From Myxococcales bacterium (GTDB taxonomy: Bacteria > Myxococcota_A > Polyangia > Polyangiales > Polyangiaceae), in the NCBI GenBank assembly GCA_025351875.1, contig JANXVA010000631.1, forward strand, positions 1 to 33,799: a DNA stretch of 33,799 bases. Reading direction: 5' to 3'. The position numbers and the translations under genes were made by a program. Numbering within the stretch: the stretch's first letter is position 1; every line of letters begins with the position of its first letter. The notes below the pieces were generated by a model. The model had not been told where the DNA came from. It was given only the letters and a program-made list of their open reading frames with translations, and searched no databases. Positions 1 through 8,322 of the stretch are shown in pieces.

Positions 1-1004
1 CGGAGCTCGGCCATGTCCTTGTCCTTGGGGGCGAGGCGCGCGAGGGCGGCGTCGACCTTCTTGATGGTCGGCGTGACGAAGCGGAGGAACGAGGTGTTCT
101 TCTTCGTGCGGTCGATGAACACGAAGCGCCCGGCGTCCTTCAGCTTGCGCTGGACGGTGACGAGGTCGAACTCGCCGAGGAGCTTCGCCTTCTCCTTTGC
201 CGGGAGGCCGGCGGCCTCGGCGTACTCGGCGAGGCGCTCCTCGACGAACGCGCGGTCGAACTCCTGGTAGCTGTCGTTGAGCAGCGCCACGAGGTCGTAG
301 ACGCGCGGCCCGAGGAGCGCGTCCTGGAAGTCGATCCAGACGAGACGGAGCTTGCTGTCGTCGACGACCATCAGGTTGCGCGACTGGTAGTCGCGGTGGA
401 CGAAGCCCTTCGGCAGGTCTGCCACGCGCTGCGCCAGGCGATCGGCGATCTCCGAGAAGCGCGTGGCGTCGGCCTCGGCGAGCGACTTGCCGCGAGCGTC
501 GAGCCCCCACTCGCGAAAGTGGTCAATCTCCCAGCGGAGGAGCTCGTAGTCGAACGTTCGGCTCGCGACGATGCACCCCTTCGGCAGCTCGGCGAGCGCC
601 TTCTGCGCCCTCGCGAGGTCGGTGACGGCCTTCGTGTAGAGCGCGGGCTTGTCGCCTGGGTTGCGAAGGAGCCAGTTCGCGAGCGTGTCGTCTCCCAGGT
701 CCTGGATGACCAGCCAGCCGCGCGACGTATCTTCGGCGAGCACCGAAGGGACGTCGACCCCGTGCTCGGCGAGCAGATCGCGGACCTCGAGGAAGGGCCA
801 GCGCGTCCCCTCGTGGGCAGTCTGGACCTCCTCGGGCTTGGCGCCGCCCGGGACGTACATCGCGACGGCGCTCTTGTCGTTCGGCAGCGCAATCCTGAAA
901 TACTGGCGTGTCGACGCTCCGCCGGGCATCGGCGTGGCGTTCAGCTCCGTGTCGAACGCGCGCCGGACCAGCTCCTCGAGAGGAACGAAATCGACAGGCG
1001 CCAT
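1..1004 (-). CDS. AmgK-like aminoglycoside-phosphotransferase-fold sugar kinase, partial (3' end outside window)
   Basis: About 334 codons are visible and the frame is still open at the left edge, so the C-terminus is missing. The APH/choline-kinase fold is shown by the catalytic-loop motif HRDYQSRN (near 400) and the metal-binding motif IDFQDALLGPRVYDL further on. FDYELLRWEIDHF (near 550) is typical of the COG3178 group that includes AmgK, the anomeric N-acetylmuramate/N-acetylglucosamine kinase of peptidoglycan recycling. The fold is clear; the substrate is inferred. The ATG at 1004 gives the expected N-terminus (MAPVDFVPLEELV). A GTG at 1046 is in frame and follows a purine-rich stretch, so the true start may be there. 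The gene lies 119 bases downstream of a lipoprotein gene on the same strand. Confidence 0.85.
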   Translation of the reverse strand, partial: MAPVDFVPLEELVRRAFDTELNATPMPGGASTRQYFRIALPNDKSAVAMYVPGGAKPEEVQTAHEGTRWPFLEVRDLLAEHGVDVPSVLAEDTSRGWLVIQDLGDDTLANWLLRNPGDKPALYTKAVTDLARAQKALAELPKGCIVASRTFDYELLRWEIDHFREWGLDARGKSLAEADATRFSEIADRLAQRVADLPKGFVHRDYQSRNLMVVDDSKLRLVWIDFQDALLGPRVYDLVALLNDSYQEFDRAFVEERLAEYAEAAGLPAKEKAKLLGEFDLVTVQRKLKDAGRFVFIDRTKKNTSFLRFVTPTIKKVDAALARLAPKDKDMAEL

Positions 1005-1123
1005 CGGGCCGACGGGAATGCTCTGGGACGGGCGGACGAGCGACACTGCCTTTCCGATTATCCTTTTTGTCGGATCGGCGCCACACGCATCGACGCCGTC
1101 GTCACCCGCGAGCTCATGCGCCG

Positions 1124-1738
1124 TCAGGGCGTGCAGACCGTGTTCGTGACGCCGGCGAAGACGCTCGGATAAGAGCGGCACTTCGGGCCGTCGTGCGTTG
1201 CATAGGCGACCTCGCCGATGACCGCGGAGGCGACCGCGACCTGGTGGCTCACGTGCGCGTCCTGCTCGCGTTCGCGGCGCGCCTCGATCTCGCTCTCGGC
1301 GCGCGCGGCGTCGTCGCGCACGCGCCGGTTGTGCGAGTCGACGAGGCGCAGCTCGTAGCGGACGGGGTCGTCACAGCTTCCGGGATCGCTGTCGCACGAC
1401 AGCGCAACAGCCCCCCAGTCGGCGAGGCGGTAGCGCTGGGCGAGCCAGGCGTCGATCATCTTCTGGTAGAGCTGCTCGCACGCGGGCGCGTCCTTTCCCA
1501 CGCACTTCAGATCGCGGAACTTCGTGCGAAAGTCCTCGCTCGACGCCCGCTTGAGGAGGAGGCCGCAGTTGCCGGCCACGGCTGCACGATCGGGGCACGT
1601 CGGGTAGACGGCCTCGCGCTCGGCGGTCACGCGCGCGTCGTTCAGGTTCTCGTTCGCGCGATCGTCGATGGCGCCGCTCCGACAACCGGAGAGCCCCACG
1701 ACCACGGCTGCCCACAGTGCGAAGGAACGCGAGCTCAT
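1124..1738 (-). CDS. Hypothetical lipoprotein
   Basis: The product is 204 aa if started at the ATG at 1738. That start gives a short lipoprotein signal peptide, MSSRSFALWAAVVVGLSGC, with the lipobox cysteine at residue 19. A start at 1789 would add 17 basic residues and spoil the signal, so 1738 is preferred, although no strong ribosome binding site is visible. The mature part has about eight cysteines, including SCDSDPGSCDDP and pairs near both ends, which suggests disulfides in the periplasm. A charged helical stretch rich in Arg and Glu lies near residues 150-170. I do not recognise the family. Coding potential is good and the codon bias matches the neighbours. Confidence 0.7.
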   Translation of the reverse strand: MSSRSFALWAAVVVGLSGCRSGAIDDRANENLNDARVTAEREAVYPTCPDRAAVAGNCGLLLKRASSEDFRTKFRDLKCVGKDAPACEQLYQKMIDAWLAQRYRLADWGAVALSCDSDPGSCDDPVRYELRLVDSHNRRVRDDAARAESEIEARREREQDAHVSHQVAVASAVIGEVAYATHDGPKCRSYPSVFAGVTNTVCTP

Positions 1739-1835
1739 TGCGCGCTGCGAGAGCAATTTGCGCGCCTTGCGGTGACGCCACCGAATCACCGCCGAAAGTG
1801 CGGGGGCGGGCCGTCACTGTGGACGGCGGTTCTCT

Positions 1836-1871
1836 TCTGGCCACTCGTTCTTCTCTGGCCACTCGTTCTTC
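1836..1871. repeat. 18-bp perfect tandem duplication
   Basis: TCTGGCCACTCGTTCTTC occurs twice head to tail at 1836-1853 and 1854-1871. It lies in the spacer between the divergent lipoprotein genes starting at 1738 (minus) and 1902 (plus), 31 bases before the GTG of the latter. It may affect promoter spacing or be a replication-slippage product; no dyad is evident inside the unit. Confidence 0.85.
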
Positions 1872-1901
1872 GCGACGTTGGAGTTCTGGTAGCCTGGACG
1901 G

Positions 1902-2750
1902 GTGCGTCTGGTCTCTGTAGCCCTTTGCCTGCTCGCTGGGGCGGCTGGGTGTAGCCTCGTCATCGGAACGGACGGACTCTCTGGCGAGGCGCCAAACCCC
2001 AACCCCAACGACGCGGCCGCCTCACCCGATGGGGCCGACGGCGCGCAGGGAACCGACGGCGCAGCGGTCGTGGACGGCGCCGACGCCGGCCTCCGCGGGT
2101 GCGGCCTCTATGCCGACGCGAGCTTCTGCCAGGACTTCGACGACCCGACGACCGCGCTGTCGCCCTCGACGTGGACGAGCGCCGTCATTGCCGGCCCGGC
2201 CGGGACGATCACGCTCGTCGAGGCGGGCGCGGCGAGCCAGCCCTACGCTGCGCGCCTGGCTCTCCTCGATGCCAGCAATGGCTGCGAGTTCCTCAGGCTG
2301 TCGAAGGAGCTTCCAGGCACTCGTTCTGCTTTGAGGACGCGCGTCGCGGTGCGGGCGGACGGGCTCGGCACCTTCCTCGCCGTCGTCGCCGCTCCGTCGA
2401 CCACGCCAGGGAACAGCTACCGTGTCCTCCTGGCCTTCGAGAAGCCCGACAGCTCGACCGGGTATCTCTCCGCGTTCGTCCAGAAGCACGATGCGTCGGG
2501 CTTCAGCGACGTCACCTCCGACACGCTGCCGTTCCCGAGCGACCCGGTCGGCAGGGACTTCGTGGTGGGCGTCGAGATCACGGCGGCGCCCAGCGCGAGC
2601 ATCATCGTTCGCGAAGGAGGGCGAGCGCTCACGCTCACGGCGCCCTCGGACCTCACGATCGTCGACGGTCGCGTCGACCTCGGGCCCTACTGCCAGAGCG
2701 CGGCGCGCACATTCACGTTCGACGATCTCGCGATCTGGACGTCTCCCTGA
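1902..2750 (+). CDS. Secreted lipoprotein, possible lectin-like beta-sandwich
   Basis: This 282-aa protein starts with GTG. The signal peptide is MRLVSVALCLLAGAAGC, with the lipobox cysteine at residue 17. The following SLVIGTDGLSG resembles the start of many myxobacterial lipoproteins. Residues 25-65 are a low-complexity Asp/Ala/Gly/Pro linker. Residues 66-282 look like an all-beta domain: one pair near CGLYADASFCQDFDD, then alternating hydrophobic strands, ending with RTFTFDDLAIWTSP. That ending is reminiscent of concanavalin-like/LamG folds. The fold is a guess and no catalytic motif is seen. The gene ends 16 bases from the convergent lipoprotein gene. Confidence 0.75.
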   Translation: MRLVSVALCLLAGAAGCSLVIGTDGLSGEAPNPNPNDAAASPDGADGAQGTDGAAVVDGADAGLRGCGLYADASFCQDFDDPTTALSPSTWTSAVIAGPAGTITLVEAGAASQPYAARLALLDASNGCEFLRLSKELPGTRSALRTRVAVRADGLGTFLAVVAAPSTTPGNSYRVLLAFEKPDSSTGYLSAFVQKHDASGFSDVTSDTLPFPSDPVGRDFVVGVEITAAPSASIIVREGGRALTLTAPSDLTIVDGRVDLGPYCQSAARTFTFDDLAIWTSP

Positions 2751-2751
2751 T

Positions 2752-2763
2752 CGCGCCGGCGCG
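2752..2763. terminator. Perfect 12-bp palindrome between convergent genes
   Basis: CGCGCCGGCGCG fills most of the 16-base gap between the convergent stop codons at 2750 and 2767. A GC-rich dyad here could help end transcription from both sides. However, there is no loop and no T-run, and such palindromes arise readily in GC-rich DNA. Confidence 0.2.
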
Positions 2764-2766
2764 TGT

Positions 2767-3363
2767 TCACAGCTTCGCCTGGATCGTGCCCGAGACCGTG
2801 ACCTTGCCGCCGCCGGCCACGAGCACGTCGGGCACGGTGCTGTCGAAGCTCGGTGAGGTCACCTCCGGCCACGTGACGCCGCCGAGCGTGATCACGTTCG
2901 TGGCGACGTCGACGGTGACGCCCGCGCAGGACGTGGCCTTCGCATCGCAGCCGTAGAACTTGTCGGGCGCGACGTTCATCCCGGTGCCCGCGTAGTTCCA
3001 GACGTGCGCGGCCTTCACGGTCCCGCTCGTGTCGGTGTCGATCTCGACCTCGATCTTCCCGTCGAAGTTGCCGTTGAACGCGAGGCCGCTCGCGGTCGTT
3101 ATGCGCGTCACCTGGATGTCGTAGGTGCCGTCGAGCGATGCGACCGTCGCGTTCGAGAGGATGAGGCCCTTGCCCGTCGGGACGCTCGTCTCGGGCGTGG
3201 TGGAGCTATCGGTGCCGCCATCCGTCGTGGTGGAAGCTTCGGCGGTCGGCCCGCTGTCGCCTCCTGCAGGGGTCGACGTGGCTGAGCTGCTGCTGCACGC
3301 AAGCAGCACGAGGGTACCGAGCGAGAGAGCGAACGACGCGAACGGAAGGGTGAAGCGATGCAT
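2767..3363 (-). CDS. Hypothetical lipoprotein
   Basis: The product is 198 aa from the ATG at 3363; a GTG two codons upstream (3369) is equally possible. The signal peptide has a long hydrophobic core ending LGTLVLLAC, with the cysteine near residue 23. It is followed by a Ser/Thr/Gly/Asp linker to about residue 65. The remainder is a small beta-rich domain containing GTYDIQVTRITTASGLAFNG and one cysteine pair around YGCDAKATSCAG, ending VTVSGTIQAKL. I do not recognise the domain. It is probably anchored in the outer membrane, judging only from the lipobox. It converges with the lipoprotein gene at 1902-2750. Confidence 0.7.
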   Translation of the reverse strand: MHRFTLPFASFALSLGTLVLLACSSSSATSTPAGGDSGPTAEASTTTDGGTDSSTTPETSVPTGKGLILSNATVASLDGTYDIQVTRITTASGLAFNGNFDGKIEVEIDTDTSGTVKAAHVWNYAGTGMNVAPDKFYGCDAKATSCAGVTVDVATNVITLGGVTWPEVTSPSFDSTVPDVLVAGGGKVTVSGTIQAKL

Positions 3364-3404
3364 TCGCACGAACGTAGCGCAATCAGACGCGGCCCGGAGA
3401 TGGC

Positions 3405-4346
3405 TCAGGGGAGCACGCCGTCGCGCGGCTCGAAGAGCGGCGGAGGCTCCTCACCGAGGCGTGCGCGCAGGTTGGCTTCGATCGCGCGAGAGATGGTGCT
3501 GAGCGGAAGATCGTTCGGGTCGAGGCCGAATGGCTGCTCGATCTCGTCACCGATCGCGTCCAGCCCGAACAGCGCGTACGAAACGAAGAGGACGACGACC
3601 GGAGTCGCCCACCCGATCGTCTCGTCGAGGCCGAACGGGAGGAGACCGCAGTACACCGCGACGATGCGGTGCATGAGTACCGTGTAGGAGTACGGAATCG
3701 GGGTCGACTTGATGCGCTCGCAGCCGCCCTGAATGTCCGTCAGCGCCGTGAGCGACTGCTCGACGACGGGCACGTGGAGCGGGTGAATCCAGTGCTTGCG
3801 CCTCGCTTCGACCATCAGGTCGGCGATGCGCTGGAGGATGGCGATCGGCACGTTCGACTCGCCGCGGAAGAGCGCGGCCTCCTGCACCGGGAGGACGCGC
3901 TCGAGCGTCGAGAACGGATTCGATCCGCGAAGGTGATGGCGGAGCGAATGCACGTACGCAATGAGCATGTGGACCATCGCGGTCTCGTGAGCGCGGATCG
4001 CTTCCGGGGCCTTCTCTTCCGCCTCGGGCTGCGGCTCGATGAGCGTGAGGATCTGACGCGTGAGGCTGCGGGCGGTGTTCACCAGCGAGCCCCACAGCTT
4101 TCGCCCTTCCCAGAAGCGGTCGTACGCCGTGTTGTTCCGGAAGCCGAGGAAGATGCCGAGCGGGAGCCCGATGAGGACGAAGGGCGTGGTCGTGATGCTG
4201 TAGTGCAGCGCCGGCACCTCGCGGTACGCGACCGTGACCGCAACGCTGATCGCGGTCACCGTCAGCGTCCGCGTCCAGATGTGCGGCAAGGCGGTGCCGC
4301 CCAGGGCGACAGTCGCGATCCACGAGCTGCGTTTCTCCACGAACAT
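3405..4346 (-). CDS. Bestrophin family (UPF0187) anion-channel-like membrane protein
   Basis: The protein is 313 aa. The bestrophin signature GFRNNTAYDRFWEGRKLWG lies at residues 68-86, and the N-terminal MFVEKRSSW is also usual for bacterial members. Hydrophobic helices lie near residues 25-42 and 52-68, with further ones in the C-terminal third around YCGLLPFGL and VVVLFVSYALFGL. Bacterial bestrophins form pentameric ion channels in the inner membrane; the ion carried here cannot be predicted. A longer open frame exists upstream, but its first 64 codons are basic and overlap the preceding gene, so the ATG at 4346 was chosen. It lies 65 bases downstream of the kinase-like gene at 4412-5392 and is probably co-transcribed with it. 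Confidence 0.9.
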   Translation of the reverse strand: MFVEKRSSWIATVALGGTALPHIWTRTLTVTAISVAVTVAYREVPALHYSITTTPFVLIGLPLGIFLGFRNNTAYDRFWEGRKLWGSLVNTARSLTRQILTLIEPQPEAEEKAPEAIRAHETAMVHMLIAYVHSLRHHLRGSNPFSTLERVLPVQEAALFRGESNVPIAILQRIADLMVEARRKHWIHPLHVPVVEQSLTALTDIQGGCERIKSTPIPYSYTVLMHRIVAVYCGLLPFGLDETIGWATPVVVLFVSYALFGLDAIGDEIEQPFGLDPNDLPLSTISRAIEANLRARLGEEPPPLFEPRDGVLP

Positions 4347-4411
4347 CGCCGTCGAATCTACATCGTGACGGGTGCGCTCGGTCGTCGCGAATTGCAACGG
4401 GACCAGCGAGG

Positions 4412-5392
4412 TCAAAGAGAGCGAAGCACGTCGCGCGTGAGCGCTTGCGCACGCGTGTCGCGCCGCCAGTGGTCCTTCGCCCAGCCGGCGAGGAAGCGAT
4501 GGTAGTCGGCTCGGGCGATCGGATAGAGCGCGCGCCACTCGCGCTCGAGCGCATCGGATTCGACGCGCTCGGTGCGCTGGTCGAGCGCGCTACGCAGATG
4601 GGCGAAGTAGACGTCGAGCCAGCGCATTTCGGCGGGATCTTCGCTTGGGTCGTGTGGCTCACACGACACGAGCTCCCGAAGGTCGCTCAGAAGATAGGCG
4701 ACGTCGCTCATCCCGCAGCCACCGCCCACGTACTGAAAGTCGACGGCAGCGACCGCCGTGCCTCCACGCGCGAAGCAGAAGTTCGCGGGCTTGGCGTCGC
4801 CGTGGACGAGCGTCTGGAACGTGCACGCGCGGAGCTTCTGATCGAGAAGCGGCGCCGCGGCACGGAGCTCGGCGTCCTCCATCACGGCGAGCTCGTCCTG
4901 ACGCGTGGCGAGGTGCCAGTAGGTGCCATTTTTCCAGAGGCCGTCGGGCGCGACGCCGAGGAAGCGCGCGTGGAAGGCGGCGAGCCAGCGAAGGCAGGCG
5001 TCCATGCCGCTCGGGCCCGGATCGCGACGGCGCTCCGGGAAGCCCGCCGCGTCGATGTCCTCGAGCGCGATCAGCCACTCCTCCGTCGCGCTCTGCGCCC
5101 CCACGAGGCGCGGCACGCGACAGCTGTCATCACAGCGCGACGCGAAGGTCCGATACCAGGTGGTCTCCACGTCGTAGGAGCGGCACTTCCGCGCGTGCGA
5201 GGCGTCCTTCTTCGCGCCACGGAGACGCGCGGGGGGCTGCACCGATTTCACGACCACCGTCTCGACGTCCGCACCGGTGAGCTCGACACGCACGATCTCG
5301 CCGTACCCGCTCCACAGGGACTGGATGCGCTGACCGCGACGAGCGCTCGTTGCCCCCGTCGCCCTCGCGACCCATTCGTGGTCGTGGCTCAT
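4412..5392 (-). CDS. CHK/ecdysteroid-kinase-like phosphotransferase
   Basis: The 326-aa product has the APH/choline-kinase fold. The catalytic loop HGDAKPAN is at residues 197-204 and the metal-binding AVDFQYVGGG near 216-225. HGDxKxxN followed by DFQ is characteristic of the CHK kinase-like group, which is known mainly from insects and is also found in bacteria. There an alcohol or choline-like small molecule is phosphorylated; the substrate here is unknown. The N-terminal lobe has VETVVVKSVQPP, with the likely ATP-binding Lys. The start ATG at 5392 (MSHDHEWVARATG) was chosen because upstream codons are arginine-rich and lie in the divergent spacer. The bestrophin-like gene follows on the same strand. 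Confidence 0.8.
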   Translation of the reverse strand: MSHDHEWVARATGATSARRGQRIQSLWSGYGEIVRVELTGADVETVVVKSVQPPARLRGAKKDASHARKCRSYDVETTWYRTFASRCDDSCRVPRLVGAQSATEEWLIALEDIDAAGFPERRRDPGPSGMDACLRWLAAFHARFLGVAPDGLWKNGTYWHLATRQDELAVMEDAELRAAAPLLDQKLRACTFQTLVHGDAKPANFCFARGGTAVAAVDFQYVGGGCGMSDVAYLLSDLRELVSCEPHDPSEDPAEMRWLDVYFAHLRSALDQRTERVESDALEREWRALYPIARADYHRFLAGWAKDHWRRDTRAQALTRDVLRSL

Positions 5393-5502
5393 TCGCTCCG
5401 CCGGCTGGCTCGAGCGTGAACGGGCCAGAGGAAGGGTGCGTCGGTGCCGAGGACGGCGCGAAGGACGACGGCGCACTCCATGGGTCCCACGTATCACCGA
5501 CC

Positions 5503-5526
5503 GGCGGGTCGAGGGTACAACCCGCC
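5503..5526. promoter_or_regulatory. Inverted repeat in divergent spacer upstream of the Clp gene
   Basis: GGCGGGT at 5503-5509 and ACCCGCC at 5520-5526 form a perfect 7-bp dyad with a 10-base loop. It lies 67 bases before the Clp start and about 110 bases before the divergent kinase start. It could be an operator. The T6 run at 5552-5557 is too distant for a classic terminator. No CIRCE heat-shock element is visible. Confidence 0.3.
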
Positions 5527-5593
5527 TCCGGTAGCAAGCGATTTGGTTCCGTTTTTTGCCCTCTCCCATGCGCCCGTGCGATGGCCTAGAACA

Positions 5594-8158
5594 ATGGAGA
5601 GGGCGCTACCGACCCGGGACACGGAGCTCGCTACGCTCCGCCGAACTGCCGAAGACCTCGCGAAGCAGCGAGGACAGAAGCCGACGACCACGCACCTCCT
5701 GGCCGCGCTCGCGGGCGGGCGGGACGACGCCGCCCAGCTCCTGCTGGATCGCCGGCTCGACGCCGAGGTCTTGCTCAAGGCCGCCCGCGTGACGGTCGAC
5801 GACACGTCGGACGCGATTGCACGCGCGATCCAGCGCGCGCGCGAGCTCGCGGGGCGCTCGGGCGCGGGGCGGACGGAGGCTCGGTCGGTCCACGTCCTGT
5901 TCTCGCTGTGCCAGGAGAGCGGGACGGCTGCGCATCGGGCACTCGTCCAGTGCGGGACGGATGTGACGCGCCTCCGGACGAGCGCAATGCAGCTCGCGAT
6001 GGGGCTCGCGCCGCCTCGTCGGATGACGCACTCGGCGGAGGCTGTGGCCCGGACGAGCGGGATCATGCCGGTGGGGAGGGTCGTGACGACACCTGGGCCC
6101 GCGACGGTGCCCGGGGTGAAGAGAGACGGGACGCCGGTGGGCAAGGTGGGGAGTCCGTCGCCCAAGGTGACGTTTCCGCGCACGGGCACGGGCACGGCCG
6201 AGAGTGGCAAGGATGAGGTCGGGACGAAGGTGGGTTCTGGGCACGCGAAGGGCAAGCGCAAGGAGCCCGTGCCCGTTCCCGTCAAGGAGACCGCCAAGGC
6301 GACGAAGGCTCGCGTGGACAGGTTTGCTCTGGATCCGAAGCAGTTTCCTCTCCTCTGTCAGCTCGGGCAGAACCTCACGCAGCTCGCGGCCCGCGGGGAG
6401 CTCGATCCGGTGGTCGGGCGCGATGCGGAGATCGAGCGCGCGCTCGACGTGCTCGCGAAGCGGAATGCCAACAACGCGTGTCTGATCGGCGCGCCCGGTG
6501 TCGGCAAGACGAGCGTCGTGCGCGGGCTTGCGGTGCGGATCGCGAACGGCGACGACGTCGCGTGCTTCGAGGACAAGATCCTCGTGGGCATCGAGCCTGC
6601 GGGGATGCTCGCCGGGACCGGGGTGCGTGGGTCGCTGGCGGAGAGGATCGGTCAGCTCAAGACGGAGCTCGCGCGCGCCAAAGGGCGCGTGATCCTGTTC
6701 TTCGACGAGATGCACGTGCTGTTCGGGCAGGACGCCGGCGATGAGGCGTCGAGCGAGCTGCGACTCGCGCTCGCGCGCGGGGAGATCGTCTGCATCGGCG
6801 CGACCACGGAGATCGACTACCGCCGCGTGATCGACGGCGATCCGGGGCTCTCGCGCTGCTTCACGCCGATCGAGGTGTGCGAGCTCTCTCCCGAGGAGGC
6901 GCTGCTCGCGATCGAGGGGATCGCGCCGCTCTTCGAGAAGCACCACGGCTGCGCATACGACGAGAATGCGCTCGCCAAGGCGATCACGTGGAGCGTGCGT
7001 TATCTGCCGAGCAAGGCGCTGCCTGACAAGGCCGTGCAGATCCTCGACCTCGCCGGCGCGCGCGCTCGGCGACGCGGCGGGCGGCATGTCGAGTGCGAGC
7101 ACGTCGCCGAGGTGGTGAGCGAGCTCGCGGGCGTTCCCGAGGAGCGCCTCCTCGAGAGCGATGCCGAGAGGTTGCTCCGTCTCGAGGAGCTCCTCGGCAA
7201 CCGCATCGTCGGTCATGCGAACGCGCTCGAGCGGATCTCGCACGTGCTGCGGCGCAATGCGTCCGGGTTCCGTTCGCGCCGCCCGATCGGCACGTTCCTG
7301 CTCCTCGGACCGACGGGCGTCGGCAAGACGGAGACCGCAAAGGCCATCGCCGAGTGCCTGTTTCACTCGGCCGACGCGATGACCCGCCTCGACCTCTCGG
7401 AGTATGCCGAGTCGCACGCGATCTCGCGGCTCGTCGGCGCGCCTCCCGGCTACGTCGGCTACGATGCGGGCGGGCAGCTGACGGAATCGGTGCGTCGTCG
7501 TCCCTACCAGGTCATCCTGCTCGACGAGATCGAGAAGGCGCACCGCGACGTGCTCGAGAGCTTCCTTGGCGTCTTCGACGAGGGGCGACTCACCGACGGA
7601 CGCGGGCGCACGGTCGACTTCACGAACACCGTGATCATCCTCACGTCGAACATCGGCGCGGATCTCTCGCCGACCACGACGACGAGCCGCGCACGTATCG
7701 GTTTCGGCACGCCGGCGCGTGGCAAGGAGGTCCGCGACCGCGAGATCTCCGCCTACCAGAGCGCGGTGACGGACGCGGCGCGGCGCGCGCTGCCGCCCGA
7801 GCTGTTCAATCGCCTCGACGAGGTGCTGGCCTTCGCGCCCCTCTCGCGCGAGGACGTCGCCGAGGTCGCGCGACGGATTCTCAAGGGGCTCGCGCTGGAG
7901 CTCGAACGCGCACGTGGCGTGAAGCTCGACGCGAGCGACGCCGCGGTGGAAGCGCTGCTCGACGCGGGCGGCTTCGACCCGGAGATGGGCGCACGCCCGA
8001 TGCGTCGGGCGATCGGCCGGCACATCGAGGCGCCGATCGCAGAGATGATCCTGAAGGGCCTCCTGAGCCGCGGCGACGTCGCGACGGTCGACGTCGAGGG
8101 CGGCATGATCGTCGTCGACGCGGTCACACCGAACAAGGCCACGAAGAAGCTCGCCTGA
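5594..8158 (+). CDS. ClpA/ClpC-like double-AAA+ unfoldase with a divergent first ATPase
   Basis: The 854-aa protein has two Clp_N-type repeats (about residues 1-140), then a Gly/Pro/Thr/Lys linker (140-240) and two AAA+ modules. Module 1 has Walker A GAPGVGKT (299-306) and Walker B ILFFDE. Module 2 has GPTGVGKT (572-579), ILLDE, pore loop GYVGY (619-623), FNRLDE and sensor-2 GARPMRR. The long ClpB middle domain is absent, so this is ClpA/ClpC-type. ARIGFGTP (about 700) sits where ClpA and ClpC carry the IGL/VGF ClpP-docking loop. Oddities are in module 1: the usual KYRG pore motif reads GVRG (343-346), losing the aromatic, and the usual ERRF trans-arginine motif reads SRCF. No clpP or adaptor gene is nearby. 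The ATG at 5594 was chosen because upstream codons lie in the divergent promoter region. Confidence 0.9.
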   Translation: MERALPTRDTELATLRRTAEDLAKQRGQKPTTTHLLAALAGGRDDAAQLLLDRRLDAEVLLKAARVTVDDTSDAIARAIQRARELAGRSGAGRTEARSVHVLFSLCQESGTAAHRALVQCGTDVTRLRTSAMQLAMGLAPPRRMTHSAEAVARTSGIMPVGRVVTTPGPATVPGVKRDGTPVGKVGSPSPKVTFPRTGTGTAESGKDEVGTKVGSGHAKGKRKEPVPVPVKETAKATKARVDRFALDPKQFPLLCQLGQNLTQLAARGELDPVVGRDAEIERALDVLAKRNANNACLIGAPGVGKTSVVRGLAVRIANGDDVACFEDKILVGIEPAGMLAGTGVRGSLAERIGQLKTELARAKGRVILFFDEMHVLFGQDAGDEASSELRLALARGEIVCIGATTEIDYRRVIDGDPGLSRCFTPIEVCELSPEEALLAIEGIAPLFEKHHGCAYDENALAKAITWSVRYLPSKALPDKAVQILDLAGARARRRGGRHVECEHVAEVVSELAGVPEERLLESDAERLLRLEELLGNRIVGHANALERISHVLRRNASGFRSRRPIGTFLLLGPTGVGKTETAKAIAECLFHSADAMTRLDLSEYAESHAISRLVGAPPGYVGYDAGGQLTESVRRRPYQVILLDEIEKAHRDVLESFLGVFDEGRLTDGRGRTVDFTNTVIILTSNIGADLSPTTTTSRARIGFGTPARGKEVRDREISAYQSAVTDAARRALPPELFNRLDEVLAFAPLSREDVAEVARRILKGLALELERARGVKLDASDAAVEALLDAGGFDPEMGARPMRRAIGRHIEAPIAEMILKGLLSRGDVATVDVEGGMIVVDAVTPNKATKKLA

Positions 8159-8322
8159 GCGCGGCGACCTCGGGTCAGAACGTCCCGACAGCGGCAGCTG
8201 CATGAAAAGCGGTGCCGCCAGGTTCCTGGTCACTGGAGAGTCCACGCTCGCTCGAGGCCAGCAGCTCGCTCGAGGCGAGAAGGTGGAGGCGAAGTGGCGC
8301 TTCGATCACGTAGTCTTCGAGG

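Noticed and set aside
4347-4538. N-terminal extension of the bestrophin gene.
   Set aside because: It is arginine-rich and overlaps the kinase-like gene out of phase; bacterial bestrophins begin at the chosen ATG.
5503-5557. Hairpin followed by T6 as a rho-independent terminator.
   Set aside because: The T-run begins 26 bases after the stem, and the site lies between divergent starts where no transcript needs to end.
5606-8245. An 879-codon open frame on the minus strand opposite the Clp gene.
   Set aside because: It is Arg/His/Ala/Asp-rich, has no recognisable motifs, and lies exactly antisense to a gene with complete AAA+ motifs; this is the usual GC-rich shadow.
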